Below, piece after piece: positions 1 through 16,829 of a stretch of 64,000 nucleotides of DNA. The stretch lies in contig CAVNZM010000002.1 in NCBI GenBank assembly GCA_963693365.1, positions 15,128,001 through 15,192,000 on the forward strand, read 5' to 3'. The first letter of the stretch is position 1. Each line of letters opens with the position of its first letter. The position numbers and the translations under genes were made by a program. The stretch comes from Amoebidium appalachense (Eukaryota > Ichthyosporea). The notes under the pieces were generated by a model. It did not search any database and was not told the origin of the DNA. It saw only the letters and a list, made by a program, of their open reading frames with translations.

Positions 1-1430
1 TTGATCGTGCACAATCGGTTTGAGTATCGGTCGTACGATCGTGAGACACCATTTTGATCGGGTTTGTTTTGTCTGGCTTGTGCTTTTGCATGTTTTACGG
101 TTGTTGTGTCTAGAATATTTACTGAACATATCCTGGGTGATGACATGTCCCCTAGGCCTCTAATCGGTGCGGGCATCGTGTTGTTGAAAGTATTAGACGG
201 TGCGGGCGCTGTGATTGATTGATCTGAGTCAAAAAGAGGCGACAATCCCATCGGATCGCACGGTCGATCGATTGGGTTATTTTATGGTGCAGGCGCCATA
301 TCTTGTGTACATATGGTCGCTGTTGGGCTGTGTGGCTGGGACTGCGTCCTTTTGCCCCCCCTCTGAAGGCCCCGTCTCATCGAATGGCGGTGTGCTTATC
401 GATAAAAATAGGATGTATACATCTACATATTCTCGTTGTCTCTGCAAGAGACTTGCACCCATCCACCAACATCGCCCTTCGGTTTGCGGTCATTTCTTAT
501 ATTTTGATAACTCGGAGGCACTGTGAGCTAATAGCGCTCCTGTGTGTGTGCATGTGTCCTCCTTTAGCTTGCAATGGTGTCGGACAGTCTGCGGACAGAA
601 GTGTACATGTATGTATTACAATAATGTCCTTTTGTGCAATTGCAAATACGTATACGTGCATGCACCAAATCACAATAGGGATGCAGGCGCGCGCAAAAAA
701 AGTAGGAATATGGGTGTGTGATGCGTGCAAATATCACGTGTAGTTACAAATGTGCACGTACCGTAATGTGTGCATGCATGCCCGAGTGATCGCTCGTGAT
801 ACTGTGTGGACATGTGTGTGACACTGCATGTGCCTGTCTGCAAGCTGCCTGATGCCGACGTGTACGTGACACCTGGTCTGTGTGAATGTATAGGTGTGCA
901 CAGGCGCATGTGTTCACGGTGTGCGTGCGTGTACTCATCAGTGATGCATAAGCTCTTGTACGTGCGCGTGCATGCGCACGTGCCACGTGGTTTTGACACA
1001 AGCTTATTCACAGGCGTGCCTGCGCGGCTGCCGTGCTCCGAGCTCAGGTCGTGCACGTGTGCACTCTACCCGGCACCATGATCATTTATGTGCGCCTACT
1101 TGCGTATGTCCACTGGCTTGTCAGAGGTATCTGTTTTCACGCGGTTTGTACCTGTTACATGTTTACGAAGTGGCCATGGAAAGGGGTATATGCTCTTTGC
1201 CTCGAGTCACGAACAGCGTAAACCCCGTATGCATATATATGAGGGGGGGGAAAGAGTGTGGTGGTGGTGGTGGCCTAGCGTGGTGGTGGTGGAAGGAGAA
1301 AGACAAAAGAGGAGGGGGAGGGGGGGGGGGGAGGAGAGGGGGATGAGCCAACAAAACTTCCAATTGAGACGGCTTCGACGAGCCTCTACGTAACTCAGTG
1401 AAAACACATTGTGAAGGGCGGAGGGGCCCC

Positions 1431-1432
<2 letters not shown>

Positions 1433-1498
<66 letters not shown>
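1433..1498. repeat. Poly-G run of 66 bases
   Basis: An uninterrupted G run lies in intergenic DNA. It could form G-quadruplexes on this strand and i-motifs on the other. The exact length is doubtful because such runs are hard to sequence. Confidence 0.9.
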
Positions 1499-1499
<1 letters not shown>

Positions 1500-1750
1500 A
1501 AGGGAGGTTAGTTATATCGAGAGTGGCGATGGACTTTTTTTTTCTTCTTTTGACTGAATTTATTCGACGGAAAGATATGCAAGTATGTATGCACGGGATA
1601 CTGAGAAGACAATAAAAACTTCACAAGTTATCCAGTAACAAGTGCATGCTGAGATACCTGAACACTGTGTGAAAATCATAGAATTCAACAAAAAGTCTGA
1701 AGTGTTCACATTGCCAGCCAGTGTAGCAGACAGACACCCGTAGGGAAAGA

Positions 1751-1879
1751 GGTAAAAATAACGTCAACTCGGCTTGAATCTGTCAAAAATAACGTAGACT
1801 CGGCTTGAATTTCTCAATAATAAAGTCACCTCGGCTTGAATTCGTTCCTCAATAATAAAGTTGACTCGGCTTTAAAAGG
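1751..1879. repeat. Degenerate minisatellite, four units of 29-35 bp
   Basis: Units begin near 1751, 1785, 1816 and 1851. All contain a core resembling AATAAAGTNGACTCGGCTTG followed by a TTC-rich end. The units differ by a few substitutions and small indels. Confidence 0.85.
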
Positions 1880-2387
1880 TGATAGAAAAAAGGTATCCAG
1901 TCAATACTCTGTGAAACACAGGGGAATCAGGTGAATTTTAGATGAATACGATTCAAAGGTTATTCGATTTGATTGGTGAGTTTGACAAAGGTTGGAAACT
2001 TTTGATTGGAACTGTTCATGTTTGTGACGTCAGCGTGTATGAGGATGTCGGCAGGTCGGGAGAGAGACTGATCGAGCCTGAGAGAGAGACAGACAGACAG
2101 AGAGAGGGAGAGTCGATAGAGGGAGAGGGAGCGACAGACAGCTAGGGAGAGGGAGAGAGAGCCAGCGCTAGCAAGAGAGAGAGAGAGAGGGAGGGAAAGA
2201 GTAAGCACGCACATGCACCATCCACCTTCTCTTTTCCAATTCAATTCGTCTTTATCCTCCCGCTTTTCAATCGACAAGAGAGGCAGATCTGGACAGAAAA
2301 AGGCTGACTGAGAGTGGGGTAAAGTTTGTTTGTACCAGGCAATCGTGCATTTCTCGATCGTGTCTCAAACATAAACTGCTTTTCAAA

Positions 2388-8002
<5,615 letters not shown>

Positions 8003-8505
8003 CACAATATCAGGGAATGGTTGGTAGCCGAGAATAATTGTATTCGTATTTACTGGTGTTAACAGAGCAAAAACACGATGAGATACGTATTTAGGGTGCC
8101 CCCAAACATGTACAAGCCCTCTAATAGTTGGTTGGCTTTGGAAATTACTAAGGGGATATCTTGTACTCCGACTGGTTCGGAGTATTCGTATGCAACGAAC
8201 GTGAATGAATGACAGTACAATAGGTATTCTTGTGCCATTCAGTGCATTTCAAGTTGAAGGTGCGGGTGTGCGTATAGCGGGGATTCTATTTTGGTGGATC
8301 GGACATGTACAGGCAGGGGGCAGGGCAGGGGAGCCAATTGCAAGGGGAAGTTTTTCTATTATATGTGTATCGGTGTGGACGCACACGTGTGTGTGCGTAT
8401 GTGTGTACGTGTAGGTGTTATTATGAGCGGATGAGTTTGCATTTTCTCCTCGAGCTCCAAAATATAGCCCGTGTAAACCTTTTTTTCTTTTTCTTTTTCT
8501 TTTTT

Positions 8506-8514
<9 letters not shown>

Positions 8515-8550
<36 letters not shown>

Positions 8551-8643
8551 CTTTGATCATGAGAGGCCCTGGAGGAAGCCTAAACCCGGCCGCCGGGGAG
8601 GGAGCAGAGGATGATCCCGGAGGAAGAGGGGGAGGAGGAGGAG

Positions 8644-8687
<44 letters not shown>
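8515..8687. repeat. Two G runs around a short spacer
   Basis: A T-rich stretch passes into a G run of about 35 at 8515-8549. A roughly 95-base spacer and a second G run of about 40, ending near 8687, follow. Confidence 0.85.
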
Positions 8688-8690
<3 letters not shown>

Positions 8691-8779
8691 GGAATGGGGA
8701 TATGATATCGGTTTTACGTGGAAATGCGTACATAGTACCATACACGTGCACTGTGTGTCATAGATACAAGTAGGTCTGT

Positions 8780-8949
8780 GCGCCCGCTGCGCGGGCGCCA
8801 ACTGAAGATGCGGATAATTGCATTTGGTCAGTCACGCGTAGGTCTGGGAATAGAAAGCTGCAAACTGGGGGTCTGACAGCCTGTGCCTGAAATCTAGACT
8901 CTGGAAACTCTCCCGGGTGGGTCGACTGGGCGCCCGCTGCGCGGGCGCC
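8780..8949. repeat. Two copies of a perfect GC-rich palindrome
   Basis: The 19-base palindrome GCGCCCGCTGCGCGGGCGC is at 8780-8798 and 8930-8948. The second copy extends by one matching base on each side. The sequence after each copy (a GGGGTCTG...CCTG/CTGG...TCTGAA-like stretch near 8867 and 8997) is also related, so the unit looks like a diverged duplication with a 150-bp period. Confidence 0.75.
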
Positions 8950-10447
8950 GGTGCACGTGGAAGGTGACAATACGGATGGTAGCTAGAAAAGAAGTTGGGG
9001 TCTGCCAGCTGGTGTCTGAATCCCGGTGTGACTTACCATGTTTGTGCGTGTTTAAGTGTGTGTGAGTACCCGTGCGTGTGTGTGAAGTGTGTGTGAGAGG
9101 TATTTTTCCTGGGGGAGTCAAACGGTAGTTGGTCCTCCCCCCCCCCCGTCCCTCCCTCAGGCCTTCGGCCCGGTTGGCCTGCCACGGCTCAGACCGTAAA
9201 CCGCTCAGACCGCGGTTTGGGTGGTCAAACCGAACCGAACCGAACTGTGAGGGTGTGTGTACTACTGTACACTGTGTATTGCTAGTCACTTACTCAAATG
9301 AGTGACTGTCTCCCTGCAGCCCGGCTCATACCTTGTATGTTGCACAATGACGTAAGCCGATCAATCAGATCCGCAACGACAGGGAGTCGTGCAAAAAGTT
9401 ATGATCGATCATCTGTCTGGCTGCCGCCATTAGTAATTATTACCTATACCAGATCTACTGTTAACAAAGACACGTAAGGCATAAACAATGGACCCGTAAA
9501 AAATGCTTTGAACACTTACAAATAACACAAAAAGAATGTATAACAAACGAAAAAGCAAAAAGTAAAAAATATCTATATGTTCTTCTGTTTTTAATTATTT
9601 TTCCTTTGGTTTTTGACTGTAGATTATCAGTGCTTTTGTCAAGAAATTTGTATATGTTTGGAATCGTACTATGAAAAATCTTGACACATTCGCGCTAGAG
9701 TACAAGTTTTCCCATGGTTTTACACTTTTCTAATAATTGTTGTTATAATTGCTATTTTTAATGCACTAACCAGCACGGTTTGTTTGTCTATAGACTTTGA
9801 TTACCCTACTGAGACTATATCGACCCCTTTTGGTTGCATCTTGCCGGTCCAAGTCACGCAACCGTGAGATCTCGGATGTCAGGGTTGAATTATCGATCGA
9901 CTCTAAAACATTTGAACCCCGATCAATTTCATAGATTTGAGCTGCGGCGCCGCTAACCTTTGCCTAGGGGACTGTTTTTTATATTTTTTTGAACTACATT
10001 TCTATATAAAAACGTTTTTATTCCTTTCTTTCTTTATTACTCTTATATAGTCGAAGACAAAAATAAACACAGCAAACTCTGGCGGCTTGACAGTAACACA
10101 AGCTGGCCCTGTTTTCCGGGAAAAAGGGAAACCGATTCCGAAACAACCATGTCCCAACTCTAAATGATTTATACAGCTAATCGCTTATAAACCAATCATA
10201 TACGGTGATTCATGCTATAAAGGATTGTTTAATTGTATTCAATCTGAAGATTTTTGCCGAAGTCTAATTAGGCGGCGGAAGTCCGTTGCATGTGCCATTA
10301 GTCGCCGAAGACATGGCACAAGTATGGGTATCTGATGTAGGACTTGCCGAAGACCCTAGACAAAGTGTCTGGTTGCGCAAACAAATTAAAATTTACAGCA
10401 TATGATTGGTTCAAAGTTGCATTAATAATTTAATGTGAATTAAGGAA

Positions 10448-10555
10448 GCGTTGCTATTGCCCAACAACAATTTAGGAAAGCGTTCCTATTGCCCAATGGA
10501 AAATACAGCGTTACCTATTGGTCCTACAAATTAATTAAGCGTTCCGATTGCCCAA
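10448..10555. repeat. Degenerate tandem repeat with CCAAT-like core
   Basis: Four 17-base cores similar to GCGTTCCTATTGCCCAA start at 10448, 10480, 10508 and 10539, about 30 bp apart. Each holds ATTG(C/G), which is a reverse CCAAT-like box. Confidence 0.75.
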
Positions 10556-10864
10556 CAGGAGTTCATAGACCCAACCGGAGACGTTTCGTGGCAGTAGTGC
10601 CTGGCCACTTGGGTACTATTGCTTCAATGTACACAAAGATTCCTATTGGCTCCCTGCACATTATTTCAGCGTCGAATGGGCTGTAGCGGCGTAGCCGGGC
10701 TTGTGTCCCAAATAAATCATCAAATTTGCATTGAGCAACCTGAATAGAGAACGTAGAAAACCAATTTGGAAACACAAAGATTATAATATCTAAATTTTTC
10801 AAGTCGGCCTACATTTATGCAGTATGTTACAAAGTTTGAGTTTGTGAAGGTCTGTGAAGGCTTT

Positions 10865-11013
10865 TCGCTTTTAGATTTGTACATCTTGATGACATACCAA
10901 CGAACTCGGATATTTCTGATCTTTGATGTTTCTTGATTAATTGCCTGAGACAGTGTAAAATTGATGTACTCAGATCCCTGCATACAACACCAGAGTATTT
11001 ATATATTAACTAT

Positions 11014-11063
<50 letters not shown>

Positions 11064-11240
11064 CTGCATTTATTTACATGCTGATTCTGACCAATCGCTT
11101 TTAGATTTGTACATCTAGATGACATACCAACGAACTCGGATATTCGTGATTTCTGATCTTTGCCTGAGACAGTGTGAAATTGATGTACTCAGATCCCTGC
11201 ATACAACACCAGAGTATTTATATATTAACTATCCCTAGAT
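10865..11240. repeat. Tandem duplication, 230-bp period, with (TA)n
   Basis: A block beginning TCGCTTTTAGATTTGTACAT occurs at 10865 and 11095. Both copies share the stretch through GTACTCAGATCCCTGCATAC to TATATATTAACTATCCCTA. The first copy ends in (TA)n at 11018-11062. Differences are few, so the duplication is fairly recent. Confidence 0.85.
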
Positions 11241-11254
11241 TTAAATATTTCCAA

Positions 11255-11292
<38 letters not shown>

Positions 11293-12343
11293 CATATATA
11301 TATATATAAATTTGGGCATATACAATGAAATATTTTCTTCTCTTGACTGGGATTTATTGATCAGTGGTCCAGTAGATATGAAGGCAACGTGCAGCCACAG
11401 ACTACATGACCACCAACGACGTCGAAAGAGCCACAGCGATAAAATAAAAAATAAAACAACAAGTGACCAAAGGACACCAGCGGGCAAAGGTACAAGTGCA
11501 CGTGTATGCGTGAAACTAGTTTGCTCCAACTAGTCATATGCAGCGATGATGACCAGGCCACACTCCGCTAAGAAGACATCATTACTGCTGCCCCCCAACA
11601 GGCCCACCTCAAAACCTACCGGGGCACAGCAAGCAAGTCAGCCCTTTAAAGAGCAATGCAGACCAAATCCGAGCGAGAAAACAATCCCCGCAGGCCCGTC
11701 CCCTAGAAAACCCGCAGAATCTGTCTCTAACTCTTTGATAAGGTGGCCTAGTTGTGGCAGGACACACAGGAAAACACAACTACAGAATGCATGCAAGCAA
11801 ACCAGTCATTGCCATACTGCTGAAGGCTGAAAACACGGCAGCCACAAGGAAAGCTCCTTGACGACCCAGTAGCTACCCCTCCACTCACGCAGCGCAGAAG
11901 CAGTTGAAGAAGTTGCAGCACCCCACCGCCAATAGCTCGCGTAGAAGCGTAGATAGCGTGTACAAGTAGAAGTCGCCGTAAGTTGCAGTGGGCCACCAGA
12001 TGTCGAAGAAACCACTCTTCAAGCGAGAAACTCCGCGGAAGGGAGATGTCCCCACACTCTCACAGCATTAGGAATAGACAAGGCCGCACTACACACACAC
12101 AGTGTCACGTTCCCCTGAGTGGGACCCCTTCCCACCACAAAAAGAAAAAACGAAAGCCTTTATATACCTGCCATGGTGAAGAATCGGGAAAAAAAAGTTG
12201 ACGTGACAGCTAAGAGATCGAAGTAAACGTGAAGGAAATATGAAAGAATCTCATTTCGACCCCACATGATCATCATCTCATCGAAGTTCTCCACGCATTT
12301 GTGGCAGTCATGGAATGTCATTCTGACTTACGGAAACATTCCT

Positions 12344-12408
12344 ATTGGTTTAAGCATGCACCAATCAAAATGAAGGCACTCTTTTTCAAACAAACAATTG
12401 TATAAATA
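12344..12408 (+). promoter_or_regulatory. Protease promoter: CCAAT boxes and TATA box
   Basis: ATTGG at 12344-12348 and CCAAT at 12361-12365 lie 30-60 bases before TATAAATA at 12401-12408. Transcription would start near 12430, leaving a 5' leader of about 210-250 bases. Position and order fit a classical TATA promoter. This is inferred from motifs only. Confidence 0.65.
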
Positions 12409-12682
12409 GCCCGTCACAGAGACTTCACTGAGTGTACAACGGGTGGTTGTGTTGTGTTATCCTGGCCCAACCAGAATATATAAACTACCTCCCCGACCTA
12501 ATATATCTGTTGAAATTACTTAGCAGTTTAGCCTATATAGAGTACTTACTCTTTTCTCAGCATTACACGCCTTTAGGGTTGGTGGTGGCGTTTTCAACTA
12601 ATCATCTAGATCTTCCCGGACACCGCATGAACACTACCTTCCCATGTTGCGAACAACACAAACCAAGAAAACAATCAAGAAA

Positions 12683-13093
12683 ATGCCTTGGTTCGTCTAC
12701 ACCATACTCGTGCTCAGCATAGGCTCTTGCTCCGCTCTTCCGACCGCCAAGCCCACCCCTACCGCTCCCGTTATACCTCACCCCCGCATATTTAACGGAA
12801 GACCTGATCCTTCAGGACATCCTTGGCTAGGATCTCTATGGGTTAGACCTAAGAACGATCCTGGATTTCTGCCCATGATATGTTCAGTTTCATTTCTTAA
12901 TTCTAGATGGGCTCTTACTGCTGCCCATTGCCTGTCGAAATTCGAAGATGCGGAGGAGATCATGGTGCTTTATGGAAACTCAAACTTCGTGACGGAGGTG
13001 AGCCGCACAGCAGATCAAGAGTAGGCGCATGTGATCACACAAACGGACTGAGAGAGGGAGGGAGGGAGGGAGAGGGAGAGAGAGAGAGAAAGA

Positions 13094-13132
<39 letters not shown>

Positions 13133-14116
13133 GGAGAGAAAGAGGGGAAGAGGAGAGGGGGAGGAGGGAGGGAGAACTAGAGACTGCGTGAGAGTGAGAG
13201 AGAGAAGACAGAGGCACACACAGTTTGCATATGCAGAAGGAAACGGGCAGGCAGGGTTAAGAGGACGTGATGGGTTGGGGGAGGGGGGAGGGGTTTGTGC
13301 CACTGCGGGAGTGCTACGAGTTGGAAGTCTGGCCAAGCAAAGCAAACACCTCTGATGGATGGTGGGATGTGTTGTTAGGGGTTGTGGTTGGGGGTGGCGG
13401 GGGTGGTCTCAGAAAGGAGTGAGAGGCAAAAGGGAATGATTTTGCACGTGGGGTGATGGTGCCTATGTTTGCTTGGTTGTCTTATTTTCCTTTCTTCCAA
13501 GTTACCATCACTACTCATTTGCACACATAGAAACTAACACACTCCACTGCAGCGCTTTCAGAACGTTACCGTAACCAGCACCATCATCCATCCAACATTT
13601 ACAGAGGACGAACGTGGCCAAGTTTTTGGCCACGACATCATGCTTCTGAAATTCGCTACGGACGTTGGCGTGAGCGAGTTCATGAATCTAAACACGGGAA
13701 AGAGGTTGGAATTACCAGGCACACCTTTACGAGTGGTTGGTTGGGGGGCGGTAGAAGAGCCCCTGGCCGGGGAATTCACTAGTAGGCCACTTGTTCCGAT
13801 GGAATTACAGGCGGTAGACATCAGCATGTTACCAAAAAGGGAGTGCCAAAAGGAGTTAGGGAGTGAGTTTGAACCCGAGGCGAATGTTTGTGCAGGCAAC
13901 AGCGCAGGAACAAAGGATGCGTGCATGGGAGACAGCGGGGGGCCACTTTTTTCGGTGAAAACGAGCACGAATTGTCAGGTCGGACTAGTAAGTTTTGGCC
14001 CCCAGGGGAGCTGCAATAAGAAATATCCCGGAAAACGGTTGGGTGCTTATGCAGTTGTGTCGGCGGTAGTCCCGTGGATCGAGAGTAAGGGAGTCACAGT
14101 TGGGACTTGCGAATAG
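12683..14116 (+). CDS. Secreted trypsin-like serine protease zymogen, 2 exons, 292 aa
   Basis: Exons 12683-12997 and 13553-14116 join in phase 0. The chosen ATG is followed by a signal peptide (FVYTILVLSIGSCSA) and a short Pro/Thr-rich propeptide. R35 followed by I36-F-N-G is the expected activation cleavage point of an S1 zymogen. The catalytic triad is present: H82 in TAAHC, D133 in HDIMLLKF and S233 in GDSGGPL. D227, six residues before the serine (the chymotrypsin 189 position), predicts cleavage after Arg or Lys. Cysteines match the conserved pairs around the His loop, the CQKEL...NVC pair and the active-site Ser loop. An in-frame ATG at 12644 would add 13 residues before the signal peptide and is less likely. 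The intron holds a GA microsatellite rather than C runs. The role may be extracellular digestion or proteolytic signalling. Confidence 0.95.
13053..13160. repeat. GA-rich microsatellite in the protease intron
   Basis: An impure (GA)n/(GGA)n tract in the only intron of the protease gene. On the minus strand it reads as poly-Ser/Leu frames, which are not coding. Confidence 0.85.
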
Positions 14117-15202
14117 GTGGAGAAAGTGATACCCACTAACCAATCTTCAAAAGAATTTGCTTTTGCTAATAGAAGTGCCTTCTGAAAGAAAGGGGGGAAC
14201 TCTGTAAATACCGTAGCACACTTCTTAGATAATTGGAATTGTTAGAATCGTGTCTGTGTGCTCATTAACGTAAAAAATTTAATAACTTTCGTGAGTTCAG
14301 AAGAAATTCTCTTGTAGAGCCTGTACATACAACCTTTCTCAAAAACTCCAACAGCCGCTGTGATGTTGTTGCCTGGATCTTGCGATGTTTCGTAGACTAC
14401 ATAGATTCTGTTTTCTCGCTTGATGTCACTTACATAGGTTTTTCGCCGAAACCCAGCAGTAAGCAATAAATAACAAATGTTTTTTAGAGGTTGAAAATAA
14501 AAAACGGAACACTTCTATACTTTGAAAATATCATGCATGGATGGTTTGTCACAGACCAAGCATATTAGCTAGAGGTGCTGGGACTATGGGACATAACAAT
14601 AGCAACTCGTGTGCACCAGGATGTGTGGGCATCTGAAGCTCAGGAAAAGGCAGGCAAGACGGTATGAAATGAAAAAAAGCTACATACATTGGACAGTGAA
14701 GCTTGGTCACGGATGACATTGTTTTCGGTCAAGGCTTCTCAGTCCAGTATTCACAATCGTCACACACACACACACATGGCTCACGTCACGGCGCCGGCCC
14801 TCTTGAGGACCACACTCACGTACACCCGATTACGTCATACAAGGATTTGATTGGCTTTCAAACAATGGGGGCTCAGACGTGTGAGTGGTGCTGGCCATGG
14901 TGGCACAGAAACGAGAGTCTTGATCATGAGGTGAGAACGGGGAATGAGGTCATGAATTCATGAGGTGAAACGAAACCCGATATAGGGTAAGCTATAAACA
15001 GAAATTTTGGGTGTGTGTGCGCACGGGCCGTGTGCGTGTTGGTTGCTGTTAGTCGAGCACCGCTTTTTGTAGCCTACTCTTTCCACACAGGCACTGCAAC
15101 GGGGAGACGTTCTCGGTATCCAGGATCTGAGCGTGTCACTCTGAGGTTTTCCAGGTTGCTCATACTCACGCGCACAAACGCAGAGAGCGTGCGTGTGGAC
15201 TG
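14117..15202. other. Intergenic region, no gene seen
   Basis: It holds the 3' flank of the protease and the probable 5' flank of the Rieske gene. Sequence is mostly unique, with a short (CA)n at 14760-14774. No exon or RNA gene was recognised. Confidence 0.6.
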
Positions 15203-16164
15203 ATGGGTGGAAGCAGCAGCGACTCCGACGGCGGAGGTAACCTCCCCTCCCCCCCCCCCCCCCCCCCCTCCCTGCTCCCCACCACCACCACCACCAACTA
15301 CTCGCTCTTTCTCCCCCCCCCCCCCCCCCCCCCCCCCGTTCTCTCGGGAAGCAAGCCCCCCCCCCCCCCCCCCTCCCCCCGGCCCCTTTCAGGTGCCCGT
15401 GGCCACCAACTTCTCCCTTTATGCCCCCACTCCTTGCCTTTTCGTCTCACATACTTTTTGCGTCTTTGTCTGTTATTTGAAGCTTTACCTAGATTACATG
15501 TCTCCCTTCTTGCTTCGAGGGATCTTGAACCTGGCCTTGCCAGCAACTGCTCAGCTGAGTTGGTTATTGATTACTGCTTGCGCGACCTCTGATCGAACAT
15601 GGTGGTGATTTCTTTGTTTTACAGAGGTCGCAGCACACTCACACCGAGTCTAACCTTTTTAATTGTGTTGCTTGAGATATTTTTGTTTGCACCAGTTCAT
15701 GCTGCAATATGCCGTCCTAAGAGATTGCATGGGGAAGCAAATGGGGCATTTGGAATTACTAACTTTAATTAGAATAATGTGCAAATGAAGTGTGGGGGAT
15801 CGCACAAAAACGAACGTCTCCTACTCCTGCATGACATGTTTATGGTCAAAGTAGAGCGAATGCTGCGTCTGGAGGCACTTATTCTTCTGCTCATGTTCTA
15901 GAGTTTCCACTCTCGTGTGCAGAAGAGGTGCCAAGGAATCAATGGATAACGTGCCACCTGTCTTCGTGAGAAAATAGCAGAGTCGATCTGTTCGTACAGC
16001 GGCTTAAGATCAAGTCATGATGTACAAGCTAGCCCAGTATTAGTTTGGTTTGTGGCTTATCAGTGCTTTAGTGCTGTAATGAACGAGTATATACACGCTT
16101 ATCATACTTTTCACGTTCTGACAGGTTATCAGCCTAAGGGAAAGAAGGACAAAGGTTGACCTGC

Positions 16165-16195
<31 letters not shown>

Positions 16196-16209
16196 CCCCC
16201 GTTCCCCCC

Positions 16210-16256
<47 letters not shown>

Positions 16257-16502
16257 ACGCCCCTCCTACTTTCACGTTCTGACCCCCATCCATAGCGGGA
16301 TGTACATTCACGCATTCCTTCTTTGTGTGCAACCTCTTGTGATTTGTCATGCTATCATGGGCTGGTGATTTATGCTTCAGTGGTGCTTCGGACTGCCCCC
16401 CGCCCCCATATATATACTAATGCAAAATGCCAGATTGATAGAACACTGATGAAGCAGACACCTTTTTGTTGTCCTGTAGCCCATGTAGGCATTTCTCTAT
16501 TT

Positions 16503-16542
<40 letters not shown>

Positions 16543-16796
16543 CCCCCCCCCCCCCCCCCCCCCAACGCACACAAACATACATGCGGGTGCACACTCGTGC
16601 ACACACACGCACACACGTACTCACACCTGCACGTACATACAGACACACGGGTGTGTGTGCACACACACACACCAACATACACACACACACACATTCATGC
16701 ACACACACGCGTCGCTCGTACGCACATGCACACTCGCACGCGCGCACACACACACGCATGCACGCACGCACACACACACACACACACACACACTCC

Positions 16797-16829
<33 letters not shown>

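Larger units (their letters stand above)
1..2387. other. Intergenic region, no gene seen
   Basis: No exon with coding character was found. The first 1.1 kb is mixed-composition, TG/CA-leaning sequence. From about 1230 it becomes G-rich and ends in a 66-base G run. A four-unit degenerate repeat follows at 1751-1879, and a GA-rich stretch at about 2070-2190 precedes the first gene. The open frames here are short and lack family resemblance. Confidence 0.6.
8003..12400. other. Intergenic region between methyltransferase and protease genes
   Basis: No coding exon seen. Contents: G runs near 8515-8549 and 8646-8687; two copies of a GC-rich palindrome (8780 and 8929); AT-rich unique DNA at about 9300-10400; a CCAAT-like tandem repeat at 10448-10555; a 230-bp-period duplication with (TA)n at 10865-11240; unique sequence at 11300-12300. 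The open frames at 11546-11830 and 11983-12201 have no recognisable domain and are not called. Confidence 0.6.
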
